Assembly: GCA_963665185.2 (NCBI GenBank)
Contig: CAXXPO010000015.1
Location: forward strand, 1-64,000
From: G963665185 sp963665185
GTDB lineage: Bacteria; Desulfobacterota; Desulfovibrionia; Desulfovibrionales; Desulfovibrionaceae
Reading direction: 5' to 3'
DNA: 64,000 nucleotides
The notes under the pieces are model-generated. The model did no database searches and was not told the DNA's origin. It saw nothing but the letters and a program-made list of their open reading frames with translations. The position numbers and the translations under genes are program-made. This document shows positions 53,844 to 62,293 of this stretch, one piece after another. Position 1 is the first letter of the stretch, and every line of letters begins with the position of its first letter.

Positions 53844-53883
53844 AAAAGCACGGCATGCACAATGTGCATGCCGTGCTTTTTTA
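53844..53883 (+). terminator. Terminator of the AraC-type gene
   Basis: A perfect 17-bp stem (53844-53860 with 53864-53880) with AAT loop and a T run, 33 bases past the stop. Confidence 0.85.
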
Positions 53884-54046
53884 TTCATTCCGAGTGTTCC
53901 AAGGTTAAAACTAAACGTCCATGAGTAGAATGAAATACAGTTCAGGACATACCATCGGCAAGTCCATCCAAAGTTTAATCCTGTGGATGGAGTGTCATCT
54001 GGCGTGAGGAGGAAATTCCAGGGTTCTTTTGAATGCAGAGGTTGCC

Positions 54047-56215
54047 ATGCGTATATGTCTTGTTGCTTTGATAGTTCTGTCATTACTGTCCATCGGAGGC
54101 GAAACATGCGCCGAGGAAACAGGAATTCGGAAAAAAGAGGTGGAGAGCCAGGATGCCTACAGGCTGGATACCGTGATGGTGACCTCCCAGAAAAGGGAGG
54201 AAAACATACAAAATGTTCCCGGCAGCATCACGTCGTTTTCCGATGTCGCCATAGAGGATGCGGGCATTGATTCCACAGAAGCCCTTTCCCGCCATGTTCC
54301 CAATCTGGAGTTCGACAGCTTCGGAAGCCGCCGCCACGGCCTTATGTTCCTGCGGGGCATCAAAAGCCTGCCCACAGGGGAGCCGGGCACGGGCTACTAC
54401 GTGGACGGGGTGAATTATTCCAAGTCCTACATGTTCGATTTCCCGCTGTTCGACATCGAGCGCATAGAAGTGCTCAAGGGACCGCAAGGGACGCTGTATG
54501 GCCGGAATACCATCGGCGGGGTTATCAATGTTCTCACCAAAAAGCCGGACAATGAGGCTGTGTACAGGTTGGGAGCCACTGTGGGCAGTTACGAGAAAAA
54601 GGAACTCCAGGGAGCGGTCCGGGTTCCGCTCATTGAAGACATCCTGTTTATGAGTTTTGCCGGGATGGCTTCGGAGGAGAACGGGTATATGGAAAACGAT
54701 ACCCCCACGGACGGGCCGGACGGTAAGGACGGGCGGCATATGGATGGAAAGGCCGGACGGCTCAAGCTGCGGTTTCTGCCCACGGACAAATGGGACATTA
54801 CCCTGAGTCTGGACGGGCAATGGCATGACGATGGCGCATATTCCGGTTCGCGCACGGAACGTAATCCCCTGGTCATGAAAGGGCTGGTACAGGAAGATGA
54901 TCCTTACCACTATTCGCATGATTATGAAGGACGGCAGGAAAACGATTGCTGGGGCACGTCGCTGAATGCGGCCTATGCCATGGATTTCGCCGAACTTTCG
55001 TCCGTGACCGGCTATCGCGACTACGACAGCGATGAGCGCATTGACGCGGATTTCAGCCCGTTGGACCTGATGCGCAAAAAGTTCCGGGTCAAGGAAAAGG
55101 ATTTTTCCCAGGAGTTCAGGCTGGTTTCGGTCGAAAGCCCGTCGCCGCTTCGATGGCAGGCCGGGGTAAACTATTTTCACCTGGACACGGAAAGCACAAA
55201 TACCAACATCTATCGTCCAGGGATGGCCAACAGCCCGTCCAATCCCCTCAAGGGCACGGGGGAAAGGGCGTTCATCGCGGAAAATACCAATGACGGCGCA
55301 GCCGTGTTCGGGCAGGCCACGTACGTGCTTTGGGAGCAGCTCGATCTGACGGCCGGTCTTCGCTACGAGCATGAACGCGCGGAAACGGATTCGATCCTGC
55401 GCGATACCTTGGACGGGCAATCCCCTGTACAGCGGGGCAGCTTGTCGTCCTCCAAGGATTTTTCCGCTGTTCTGCCCAAGCTGGCCGTTGCCTGGCATGT
55501 GACGGACGGGCAAATGCTGTATGCCACTTTTGCCGGAGCACACCGCAGCGGCGGGTTCAATGGCTTTTCCGCGCCTGCGGGGGAGGAGGCGTACGGCGAG
55601 GAATTCAGTTGGCTGTATGAGGTGGGAACAAAGTCCATGTTTTTTGATGAGCGGCTCATGTTGAATCTGTCGTTGTTCCACATTGATATTCAGGATGAGC
55701 AGCTTGCCCTGTTCAATGCCCGGAACATGCAGTCCTATGTTGCCAATGCCGGAAAATCCCACCGCCAGGGGGTGGAGGCCGAGGCGAAATACGCGGTGCT
55801 CCCGGGGCTGGAGTTGAGCGGTTCCTTCACCTACATGGATGCGCGTTTCGACGAATACGAAGATGGCGTGACCGGTGTGGACTACAAGGGCAACCAGGTT
55901 TTTTGCGTTCCGGAGTACACCTACAACCTTGCCGCCCAGTACAGGTTTCCCCTGGAGGACGACCTGACGTTCTTTGCCAGGGCCGATCTTGCCGGAGTGG
56001 GGCCGCGCTATTTTGATGATGAAAACAATGTGCGCAGCCCGGCTTATGAACTGGTCCACCTGAAGGTGGGGATGGAGTGGAGGGGGCTGGACTGCTATGT
56101 GTGGGTGAAAAACGTTTTTGACCAGGAATACCGGAGTTTTGAAAATACCCAGATGGGTATTGCGGAATATGGTCCGCCGCGAACCATCGGGCTGACAGTG
56201 GGATATCGGTTTTAA
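54047..56215 (+). CDS. TonB-dependent siderophore receptor
   Basis: An outer-membrane ferric-siderophore gated channel (722 aa). The signal peptide is MRICLVALIVLSLLSIGGET. A TonB-box-like region (LDTVMVTSQKREE) leads into the plug (about 40-165, with VPGSITSF, RGIKSLP, IERIEVLKGPQGTLYGRNTIGG and INVLTKKP). A 22-strand barrel ends in ...TVGYRF, with the usual terminal Phe. It resembles pesticin/yersiniabactin- or pyochelin-type receptors. ATG 54047 with AGAGG is preferred to 54029. An importer gene follows. Confidence 0.9.
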   Translation: MRICLVALIVLSLLSIGGETCAEETGIRKKEVESQDAYRLDTVMVTSQKREENIQNVPGSITSFSDVAIEDAGIDSTEALSRHVPNLEFDSFGSRRHGLMFLRGIKSLPTGEPGTGYYVDGVNYSKSYMFDFPLFDIERIEVLKGPQGTLYGRNTIGGVINVLTKKPDNEAVYRLGATVGSYEKKELQGAVRVPLIEDILFMSFAGMASEENGYMENDTPTDGPDGKDGRHMDGKAGRLKLRFLPTDKWDITLSLDGQWHDDGAYSGSRTERNPLVMKGLVQEDDPYHYSHDYEGRQENDCWGTSLNAAYAMDFAELSSVTGYRDYDSDERIDADFSPLDLMRKKFRVKEKDFSQEFRLVSVESPSPLRWQAGVNYFHLDTESTNTNIYRPGMANSPSNPLKGTGERAFIAENTNDGAAVFGQATYVLWEQLDLTAGLRYEHERAETDSILRDTLDGQSPVQRGSLSSSKDFSAVLPKLAVAWHVTDGQMLYATFAGAHRSGGFNGFSAPAGEEAYGEEFSWLYEVGTKSMFFDERLMLNLSLFHIDIQDEQLALFNARNMQSYVANAGKSHRQGVEAEAKYAVLPGLELSGSFTYMDARFDEYEDGVTGVDYKGNQVFCVPEYTYNLAAQYRFPLEDDLTFFARADLAGVGPRYFDDENNVRSPAYELVHLKVGMEWRGLDCYVWVKNVFDQEYRSFENTQMGIAEYGPPRTIGLTVGYRF

Positions 56216-56359
56216 GGAAGAAGTTGCCGTGCCTTGTGTGAAGTCCGGCCCTTGGAGGGCAAAAATAGTTTTCTCCGGGTAGCTGTCGATATTGAAACTC
56301 ATTTACAGTGGGTTTCTTCTGCGCCCCATGTTTTGCGGAAAAATAAGAGGAGTCTTCCC

Positions 56360-57640
56360 ATGCACGCCATTTTCCATATTGCTTCCTGCCGGAGGTGCGG
56401 AATTCAAAAAGCCGGTCACTGCGGACAGTCAGCCGTCTTCAAGGGGGGGCTTCTGGCCTCCATGTATCTTTGCCAGTGCATTCCGTTGGGCTTTGTTTTC
56501 GGAAGCCTGCCCGTGATCATGCGGCAGGCTGGAGTGTCGCTGCAAAGCATTGGCATACTGTTCCTTCTCCATTTGCCATGGGCCTTGAAATTTTTCGGCG
56601 CCCCATGGGTGGATCGCTGGTATGTGCCTGCCTTGGGCAGGCGGCGGTCCTGGATCTTTCCATTGCAATGGGTTGGAGCGGGGTTGCTGTTCTGCGTGGC
56701 CCAGACTCCGCCATCCACGGATTTTGTCGCAATGTACGGCCTGTTGCTTGCGCTCAACATTGTCATGGCAACCAACGACATTGCCGTGGACGGGTATGCC
56801 ACGGACATTCTGAAGCCGGAGGAGCGTGCCTGGGGCAATACATTGCAGGCCGGGGCGCGGTTTGCCGGAATGATTTTGGGCAGCGGGCTCATGTTGTACC
56901 TGCATGAATCCATGGGGTGGCAAAGTGTCTGCCTGATTCTTGGTGGAACTGCTGGCGTATTGAGTCTTCCCGCCTTTTTACATCAGGAGATTCCTCCGGT
57001 GCAAAACAGTGGAACCGAGGCGGAAAACAACGAGAAGCAAGGGGTTCTTGCCTTTTTGGGCCGGGCCGATGTGCGCAGGCTGCTTCCCGTTCTTATTGCG
57101 CCGACCGCCTTTGCCTTTGTCAGCCTGCAGATGCGCATGCCGCTTCTGGCCGATCTGGGAGTGCCGTCCTCGCAAATAGGCGCCTTGCTCATGTGTTACG
57201 GCTATCCTGCCGGACTCTTGGGAACCATTTTCTGCGGGTGGTTGTTGAACCGCTTCGGCCCCAGGACGTTTATGAGGCTGTTCAGCTGGGCCATGATCAG
57301 CCTGGCCGTGTATACGGTCATTCTGGGGCGTCAGGCCGGTATTTCATCCTGGTGCTCAGGGCTGTTGCTGTCTCTGGACAACATCCTGATGGGTGGAGTG
57401 AACGTCTGGGGATTCACGCAGATGATGCGGGTGAGTGCCGGAAAATATGCAGGAACAGGCTTTGCCGTGTTGAGCAGTCTGTTCATCCTGGTTCCGCTGG
57501 CCACGGCTCCGTTTTTTGGGGCACTGGGCGATGCCTATGGCTTTTCCACTCTGTACCTGGTGCTGGGAGTGTTCATTCTGGCCGGTTACGGCGTTGCAGA
57601 AGTTGCATGGCCGGCTTGCCGCGGTTCGTGCCGGACATGA
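56360..57640 (+). CDS. MFS siderophore importer, RhtX/FptX type
   Basis: An inner-membrane permease (426 aa, 12 helices) of the group that imports ferri-siderophores such as rhizobactin 1021 or pyochelin without an ABC ATPase. Recognisable parts are QCIPLGFVFGSLPVIMRQAG, LKFFGAPWVDRWYVPALGRRRSW and TNDIAVDGYATDIL. The C-terminal half carries GWLLNRFGPRTFMR. ATG 56360 with AGAGGAG follows the receptor gene by 144 bases. The pair completes a two-membrane uptake route. Confidence 0.85.
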   Translation: MHAIFHIASCRRCGIQKAGHCGQSAVFKGGLLASMYLCQCIPLGFVFGSLPVIMRQAGVSLQSIGILFLLHLPWALKFFGAPWVDRWYVPALGRRRSWIFPLQWVGAGLLFCVAQTPPSTDFVAMYGLLLALNIVMATNDIAVDGYATDILKPEERAWGNTLQAGARFAGMILGSGLMLYLHESMGWQSVCLILGGTAGVLSLPAFLHQEIPPVQNSGTEAENNEKQGVLAFLGRADVRRLLPVLIAPTAFAFVSLQMRMPLLADLGVPSSQIGALLMCYGYPAGLLGTIFCGWLLNRFGPRTFMRLFSWAMISLAVYTVILGRQAGISSWCSGLLLSLDNILMGGVNVWGFTQMMRVSAGKYAGTGFAVLSSLFILVPLATAPFFGALGDAYGFSTLYLVLGVFILAGYGVAEVAWPACRGSCRT

Positions 57641-57687
57641 TTTCGGGCTGAAACAAGGCCCGGAGCTTGCGGTCACAGGGGGTTTTT

Positions 57688-57727
57688 GCGCCCGCCGCAG
57701 CCTGAGGGAGCAGGCTGCGGCGGGCGC
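57688..57727 (+). terminator. Strong hairpin after the importer gene
   Basis: A perfect 17-bp GC-rich stem (57688-57704 with 57711-57727) with AGGGAG loop, 48 bases past the stop. It has no T tract. Confidence 0.65.
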
Positions 57728-57861
57728 ATGGACCGTTTCTTCGCACCAGGGGCTGTTCAACGACCAACCTGGGCGTTTGGAAATTCCTGCCGAAACATGG
57801 GGGGCCTCCAAATATCTGCTGCAGGTTTGAAAAGATGCGAAAGCATGTTATTATGTTGGGA

Positions 57862-57896
57862 AAAAAGCTCTTCTTTCGTGGAACAGAAGAGCTTTT
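57862..57896. terminator. Hairpin upstream of the response-regulator gene
   Basis: AAAAAGCTCTTCT pairs with AGAAGAGCTTTTT. It could end transcripts from either side. The rest of 57641-58072 holds no gene. Confidence 0.6.
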
Positions 57897-58072
57897 TGCG
57901 CTAAACTGCTCGGGAATGTTTGTTCTTCTGGGGAATCTACGCGAAAGCAGCTTGCGGTTGGAAATCCGTCAATGCAGGGCCGGTCTTGCCAAGCAGATGA
58001 TTCGTTCCTAGGATGGTTTTCATTGCCGTTCCCAGATTTCATCCATGGATAGCCATACAACAGGAAACGTTC

Positions 58073-58483
58073 ATGAGCAAAATTCTCGTCATCGACGATG
58101 ATCCGTCCATTTGTGAGCTCATCCGGCACTACCTGGAGAACGCCGGCCACAGCGCGACCCTTGCCCGGGACGGGCGTGAAGGGCTGGAATTGTTTGCAGG
58201 CGGGATGTTCTCCCTGGTGATCGTAGATATTTTCATGCCCCGGAAGGACGGTATCGAGACCATTCTGGAGCTGCGCGAACATTGTGCCGAGGCCCGCATT
58301 CTGGCTATTTCCGGAGGCGGCAAGCTGGCGGGAAAGGAATATCTGAGTTACGCCAAGGCGTTGGGCGCGGACCGGATTCTTGCCAAGCCCTTTACCAAGA
58401 CGCAATTGCTTGCAGCGGTTGCGGAGTTGGGGGCTTCGGAGGCTCGTGGAGCAGCGGGGGAGTCCGTGGAAGAGGCGGAATAG
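58073..58483 (+). CDS. Single-domain response regulator (CheY-like)
   Basis: A 136-aa receiver with no output domain. The acidic pair DDD lies near residues 8-10, the phospho-acceptor is D52 in IVDIFMPRKDG, the conserved Ser is in LAISGGGKLAG, and Lys is in LAKPFT. A 25-residue acidic tail follows. It is probably a phosphorelay intermediate or acts by protein contact. It is convergent with the PilZ-like gene, with 9 bases between stops. Confidence 0.88.
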   Translation: MSKILVIDDDPSICELIRHYLENAGHSATLARDGREGLELFAGGMFSLVIVDIFMPRKDGIETILELREHCAEARILAISGGGKLAGKEYLSYAKALGADRILAKPFTKTQLLAAVAELGASEARGAAGESVEEAE

Positions 58484-58492
58484 GCTGCCATC

Positions 58493-59527
58493 TTATTTTC
58501 TTTTATGCGTTGGCGCAGGCGGGATCATCCGTTCCATGGCCAGGGCGATCGTCTCGCATCCATCAAGCATTTCGAACACATCCCATTTGAGCAGGCGGTT
58601 CACGGGGTTTGTATTGCCTATGGCGACAAACTGGTAGCCCATGTGCAGGTAGCCCCTGTTGTCCAATTGCAGGCTTCGCACGCGGCTGCGCAGCAGATGG
58701 CTTTTGTATTCGCGGTTCTGGCGGTCGAAGATGAATATTTCCAGACAGACATCGTCGTTTTCCACCGGCTTCCGCTCCATGCTGTCCACATGGGCGGACA
58801 TGCGTATGCCCCCCACCGAAAGATTATCCACCCGACCCGAGGAACGTGTCTTCCCCTTGCCGTTGAAGCCGATCTGAAAGTGCGGTTGCATGAAACGGAA
58901 ATTGTTGCCCGCTCCCATTTCTGTCCAGCGCACCCACCCGCGGATTTTTACCAGGTCCTGATTTTTTATGCGCATGCGGGAATGAACACGCCGTGTTTCC
59001 GTATCCACCTTGAGCGGCATCTTCAGATTCAGCAGTATTTTTTCCGGGCTGGAGTGGAGTTCAATTTGCGTCGGATAGGTGTGGAAACTGTTGAACACCC
59101 AGTACAGAAAAATGATGGGCCTGTGAAAGCAGAGTATCTTCTGTCCTTTGTATTTCGGATGCAACGCAATGTTCCGAAGAACTTTCATTTTGAGTGAATT
59201 GCCTGATATTCCCACCATTTTCGTTTTGCATAAAATGTATTTCTTATCCCCGTCTTCAAAATAGAGGTCTATCTGATACTTTTTTTTGATGAGAAGGCTG
59301 AGAATGTTTCGGCGCAAGCCTCCTTCCGTAAGGCTCTTGAAGTAAAGAAGGATGTTGTAACGGATGCGATGGCGATTTATGTAGATGAAAACAAGAAAGG
59401 CAATGACTCCGACAAACCATGCACCGAAGATCAGCAGATCCTTGGCATTGATGTGGGTGTTCATGACGTCTGTGGAAACAACGTCAAAGAATCCTTTTAT
59501 CTGCTCGACAAGGCCGGGAAAATCCAT
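58493..59527 (-). CDS. PilZ-domain-like membrane protein
   Basis: A 344-aa protein with one membrane helix (about 30-52, LLIFGAWFVGVIAFLVFIYIN). A YcgR-N-like beta region (about 75-180) precedes a PilZ-like domain. The latter has basic residues in ETRRVHSRMRI and the DNLSVGGIRM motif (the D/N-x-S-x-x-G part of the c-di-GMP site) near residue 240. The RxxxR half is less typical (RRVHSR). c-di-GMP binding is likely but not certain. Direct and inverted TGTTTC hexamers lie upstream at 59661-59729. Confidence 0.72.
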   Translation of the reverse strand: MDFPGLVEQIKGFFDVVSTDVMNTHINAKDLLIFGAWFVGVIAFLVFIYINRHRIRYNILLYFKSLTEGGLRRNILSLLIKKKYQIDLYFEDGDKKYILCKTKMVGISGNSLKMKVLRNIALHPKYKGQKILCFHRPIIFLYWVFNSFHTYPTQIELHSSPEKILLNLKMPLKVDTETRRVHSRMRIKNQDLVKIRGWVRWTEMGAGNNFRFMQPHFQIGFNGKGKTRSSGRVDNLSVGGIRMSAHVDSMERKPVENDDVCLEIFIFDRQNREYKSHLLRSRVRSLQLDNRGYLHMGYQFVAIGNTNPVNRLLKWDVFEMLDGCETIALAMERMIPPAPTHKRK

Positions 59528-59660
59528 GGGTCCTTCCTGTTTTGGACGGCTGTTGGCCCGGAACAGGCTACCCCTCCTGTCCAGACGTCGCTTCTCAATA
59601 ATTGTTTTTCATGTATGTGACAACCAAAGCCGTTGATTGCCGTATTCCTTTTGGCCCGGT

Positions 59661-59729
59661 TGTTTCTTGCATGGCCCTGTTTCAGTCTTGTGGCGCGCAA
59701 TGAAACAGCGTTGTCGCGCCAAAGAAACA
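59661..59729. promoter_or_regulatory. Array of TGTTTC/GAAACA hexamers
   Basis: TGTTTC at 59661 and 59678, then GAAACA at 59702 and 59724. The inner pair extends to TGTTTCA/TGAAACA spaced by 16. It lies about 135-200 bases upstream of the PilZ-like gene, the usual distance of activator sites for sigma-54 promoters, but I find no convincing sigma-54 promoter below it. Confidence 0.3.
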
Positions 59730-59858
59730 GCCGGCGGAACGGGTGACTCGTTTGGGACTTGACGAAATCCGGCCCTCGTCGATTGCGGTGCCGGGTTTAT
59801 AAATTCAGGCATTTTTTAAGATAGGGAGCTTCCTGCTTTGGTTGCCGCCGACGGACAG

Positions 59859-60884
59859 TCAAAGTTTTGCTTGGTGGAGTGCGCCAAAATGAATAGCAAA
59901 AATGTACATCCTTTTCGGGTCGCAGGAAAGGGCTGGAACGCCGAATTCCTGTGCGGCCGTCATGACGCCGTACATACGGTGAATGGGCGTGGCCGTATGC
60001 GGATACACTTGATTCCAATAGGCGAATATGCCGTAGGCAAACGCCAATATTTCATCAGTTTCCGCCCCTGCGTTTTTCGCCACAAGGAGCATCAGCTGCG
60101 CTGTGTATGAGGGTGCCGCCCAGATGGGTACGGCCGCCCATCTCGCCCGCGAAGTCCAGTAGAAGTCCTCCTCTGGGGTGCTGACGTTCATCCGCATATT
60201 GTCTTTTGTTATTTTTCCATGATCCATGGACGGCTCTGTCCAGTTGAGAGGCGCCTTGAAGCTCATGGTGATGTCGTAGAGAACAGGGACAAGCTCCCTG
60301 GGCGTCATCGTCGGAAATCCCGCCTTCCAGTCCTCCCATGTCCTGATGTGCGGGTGCAGGTCTTTGTAGGCTTTTTGGACCAATGCGTCGCGGGGCTCAG
60401 GGAAAATGTGTTCGGCATGAACGGTGATTTTTCCCGCCACATCCCTCAGAAGTCCGGTGATTTTCTGGGATGCCAACAGGTAGGCCGCCACGTTGTCCTC
60501 TACCAGCAGATTGTCCTGCGAACAAAGCTCCCCGTACAATGCCAAAACAAGGTCGGTATAGTTGTTGTAGTACCGCCAGTTGGCTGGTATCCCCTGTGCT
60601 CTGCGCGCCTCCATGCCTTCGTGGGCCATCATGTTGTAGATGTTCTGCTTTTGTTGCCGATCGAATTCCGTCGATTGAAGCCAGTTTTCCAACACATGCT
60701 CAAGTCCGGGCAGGGCCTCCCCGGGAACGCCGAGTTCCAGCGCCAACGGGCGAACATAATTCATTACGGCGGCCTTGTCTTCCGGGCGCACGAACACGTA
60801 GTCCATTTCGTTACCCTTGGGCCGTTTTCCGGAATAGACAGCAAATCCGGGCCATCTTTCGGCGTCCTTGTGCATGAACAACAT
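59859..60884 (-). CDS. Protein of unknown function (341 aa)
   Basis: Unrecognised. It is soluble with no signal peptide or membrane helix. It is rich in aromatic residues: NYVRPLALELGV, ANWRYYNNYTDLVLALYGEL, then DFYWTSRARWAAVPIWAAPS and FAIHFGALHQAKL. Start ATG 60884 is well supported by GGAGGCCCGGT. It is flanked by 331 and 358 non-coding bases, so it forms a single-gene unit between the PilZ-like gene and the opp operon. No domain can be assigned. Confidence 0.65.
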   Translation of the reverse strand: MLFMHKDAERWPGFAVYSGKRPKGNEMDYVFVRPEDKAAVMNYVRPLALELGVPGEALPGLEHVLENWLQSTEFDRQQKQNIYNMMAHEGMEARRAQGIPANWRYYNNYTDLVLALYGELCSQDNLLVEDNVAAYLLASQKITGLLRDVAGKITVHAEHIFPEPRDALVQKAYKDLHPHIRTWEDWKAGFPTMTPRELVPVLYDITMSFKAPLNWTEPSMDHGKITKDNMRMNVSTPEEDFYWTSRARWAAVPIWAAPSYTAQLMLLVAKNAGAETDEILAFAYGIFAYWNQVYPHTATPIHRMYGVMTAAQEFGVPALSCDPKRMYIFAIHFGALHQAKL

Positions 60885-61179
60885 ACCGGGCCTCCTGTGT
60901 TCCTCGACTTCATGACCAGATGACGCTTTTTTTAGAAAAGCATCGTCTGAATACCTGCGTGCGTTCGTATCAATTCAAAGAATGGGATTGAGAGACGGTG
61001 TGATTGGTCATCATGAGTATGCAAGCGATATCGCTCTTTTTATATCAAATATGACATGCGGGTGAGGTTGCGTCAAGAAAGAGGACGTTTTTTTGCAGCG
61101 TTTTTTGGTGAGAGCGTGTTCAAGGCCGGTAGGCATCGTAGGATGAGATCGCGGGGGGCAGCGGGGCAGTCTTTGAAAC

Positions 61180-61218
61180 GAAAGCGCCCCCGCTTTTGCG
61201 ACGCGGGGGCGTTTTCGG
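61180..61218 (-). terminator. Terminator of the oligopeptide ABC operon
   Basis: CGAAAACGCCCCCGC pairs with GCGGGGGCGCTTTCG on the minus strand, 25 bases past the stop of 61243. The remaining bases 60885-61179 hold no gene. Confidence 0.75.
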
Positions 61219-61242
61219 ACAGCCTGTCTGATTGACCATGGT

Positions 61243-62289
61243 CTAACAGTGATTTCCCGTGCCGTACTTGTCGCCAACCAGCCTGGCGATCTCTTCGGCA
61301 CGGTGGCAGGCCACCTTGTGCTCTCTTCCCCCATCGGGGACATCGCGTATCCGGGGTTCGGAAACCCGGCAGACGTCGATGCGGAAGGGGCAGCGGGTGT
61401 GAAAGCGGCAGCCGTCCGGCGGGTTCAAGGGCGAGGGCACGTCGCCCTCCAGCAGGATGCGTTGCCTGGTGATGTTCACGTCGGGATTGGGGATGCCCGA
61501 GAGCAGGGCATGTGTGTACGGGTGCAGGGGCCGGGCGAAGAGGTCTTCGGTTTCCGCCAGCTCCACCAGTTTTCCGAGGTACATGACCGCGATGCGCGTG
61601 GAGATGTACTTCACCACCAGAAGATGGTGGGTGACGAACATATAGGTCAGGTTCAGCTTTTGGCGCAGTTCGGAGAGCAGGTTGAGAATCTGGGCCTGCA
61701 CGGAAACGTCCAGGGCCGAGGTGGGTTCGTCCATGACCAGGAACTCCGGGTTGGTGGCGATGGCCCGTGCCACGGCGATGCGCTGGCGCTGGCCGCCGGA
61801 GAATTCGTGCGGGTAGCGCAGCAGATGGTCGCTGGTCAGCCCCACGAGCCGCAGCAGATCGACCACGCGGGCTTCCATGTCCCGCGCTCCCAGGCGTTCC
61901 CTTTCCCTGATCGGCTCCGCGATGATGTTCTTGATGAGCATGCGGGGGTTCATGGAGGTGGTCGGGTCCTGGAAGACCATCTGGAGTTTGTGGCGGATGT
62001 CCCGACGTTTCATTTCCCCGGGCGACATGGAGGCGATGTCGAAGGATTCGTCCGAGTCTCTGGGGTGGTAGATAAGCCGTCCCGACGTGGGATCGTGCAG
62101 GCGCAGGATGGCCTTGCCCGCGGTGGTCTTGCCGCAGCCGGATTCTCCCACCACGCCGAGGCATTCGCCGCGGCGGATGTCCAGGGACACGTCGTCGAGC
62201 GCCTTGACCACGTTCACGGGGCGGCGCAGCACTCCTCCCAGGATGGGATAGTATTTCTTGAGATTCTGAATTTCTAAGATGGTGTCCAT
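61243..62289 (-). CDS. Oligopeptide/dipeptide ABC transporter ATP-binding protein (OppF/DppF type)
   Basis: The second ATPase of a peptide importer (348 aa). Walker A is GESGCGKTT near residue 44. The Q-loop is MVFQDPTTSMNPR, the signature FSGGQRQRIAVARA, Walker B FLVMDEPTSALDVS, and the switch His lies in FVTHHLLVV. A C-terminal Cys-rich OPP domain (GCRFHTRCPF) follows. It starts 4 bases after the OppD-type gene and ends the operon. Confidence 0.93.
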   Translation of the reverse strand: MDTILEIQNLKKYYPILGGVLRRPVNVVKALDDVSLDIRRGECLGVVGESGCGKTTAGKAILRLHDPTSGRLIYHPRDSDESFDIASMSPGEMKRRDIRHKLQMVFQDPTTSMNPRMLIKNIIAEPIRERERLGARDMEARVVDLLRLVGLTSDHLLRYPHEFSGGQRQRIAVARAIATNPEFLVMDEPTSALDVSVQAQILNLLSELRQKLNLTYMFVTHHLLVVKYISTRIAVMYLGKLVELAETEDLFARPLHPYTHALLSGIPNPDVNITRQRILLEGDVPSPLNPPDGCRFHTRCPFRIDVCRVSEPRIRDVPDGGREHKVACHRAEEIARLVGDKYGTGNHC

Positions 62290-62293
62290 GCGG

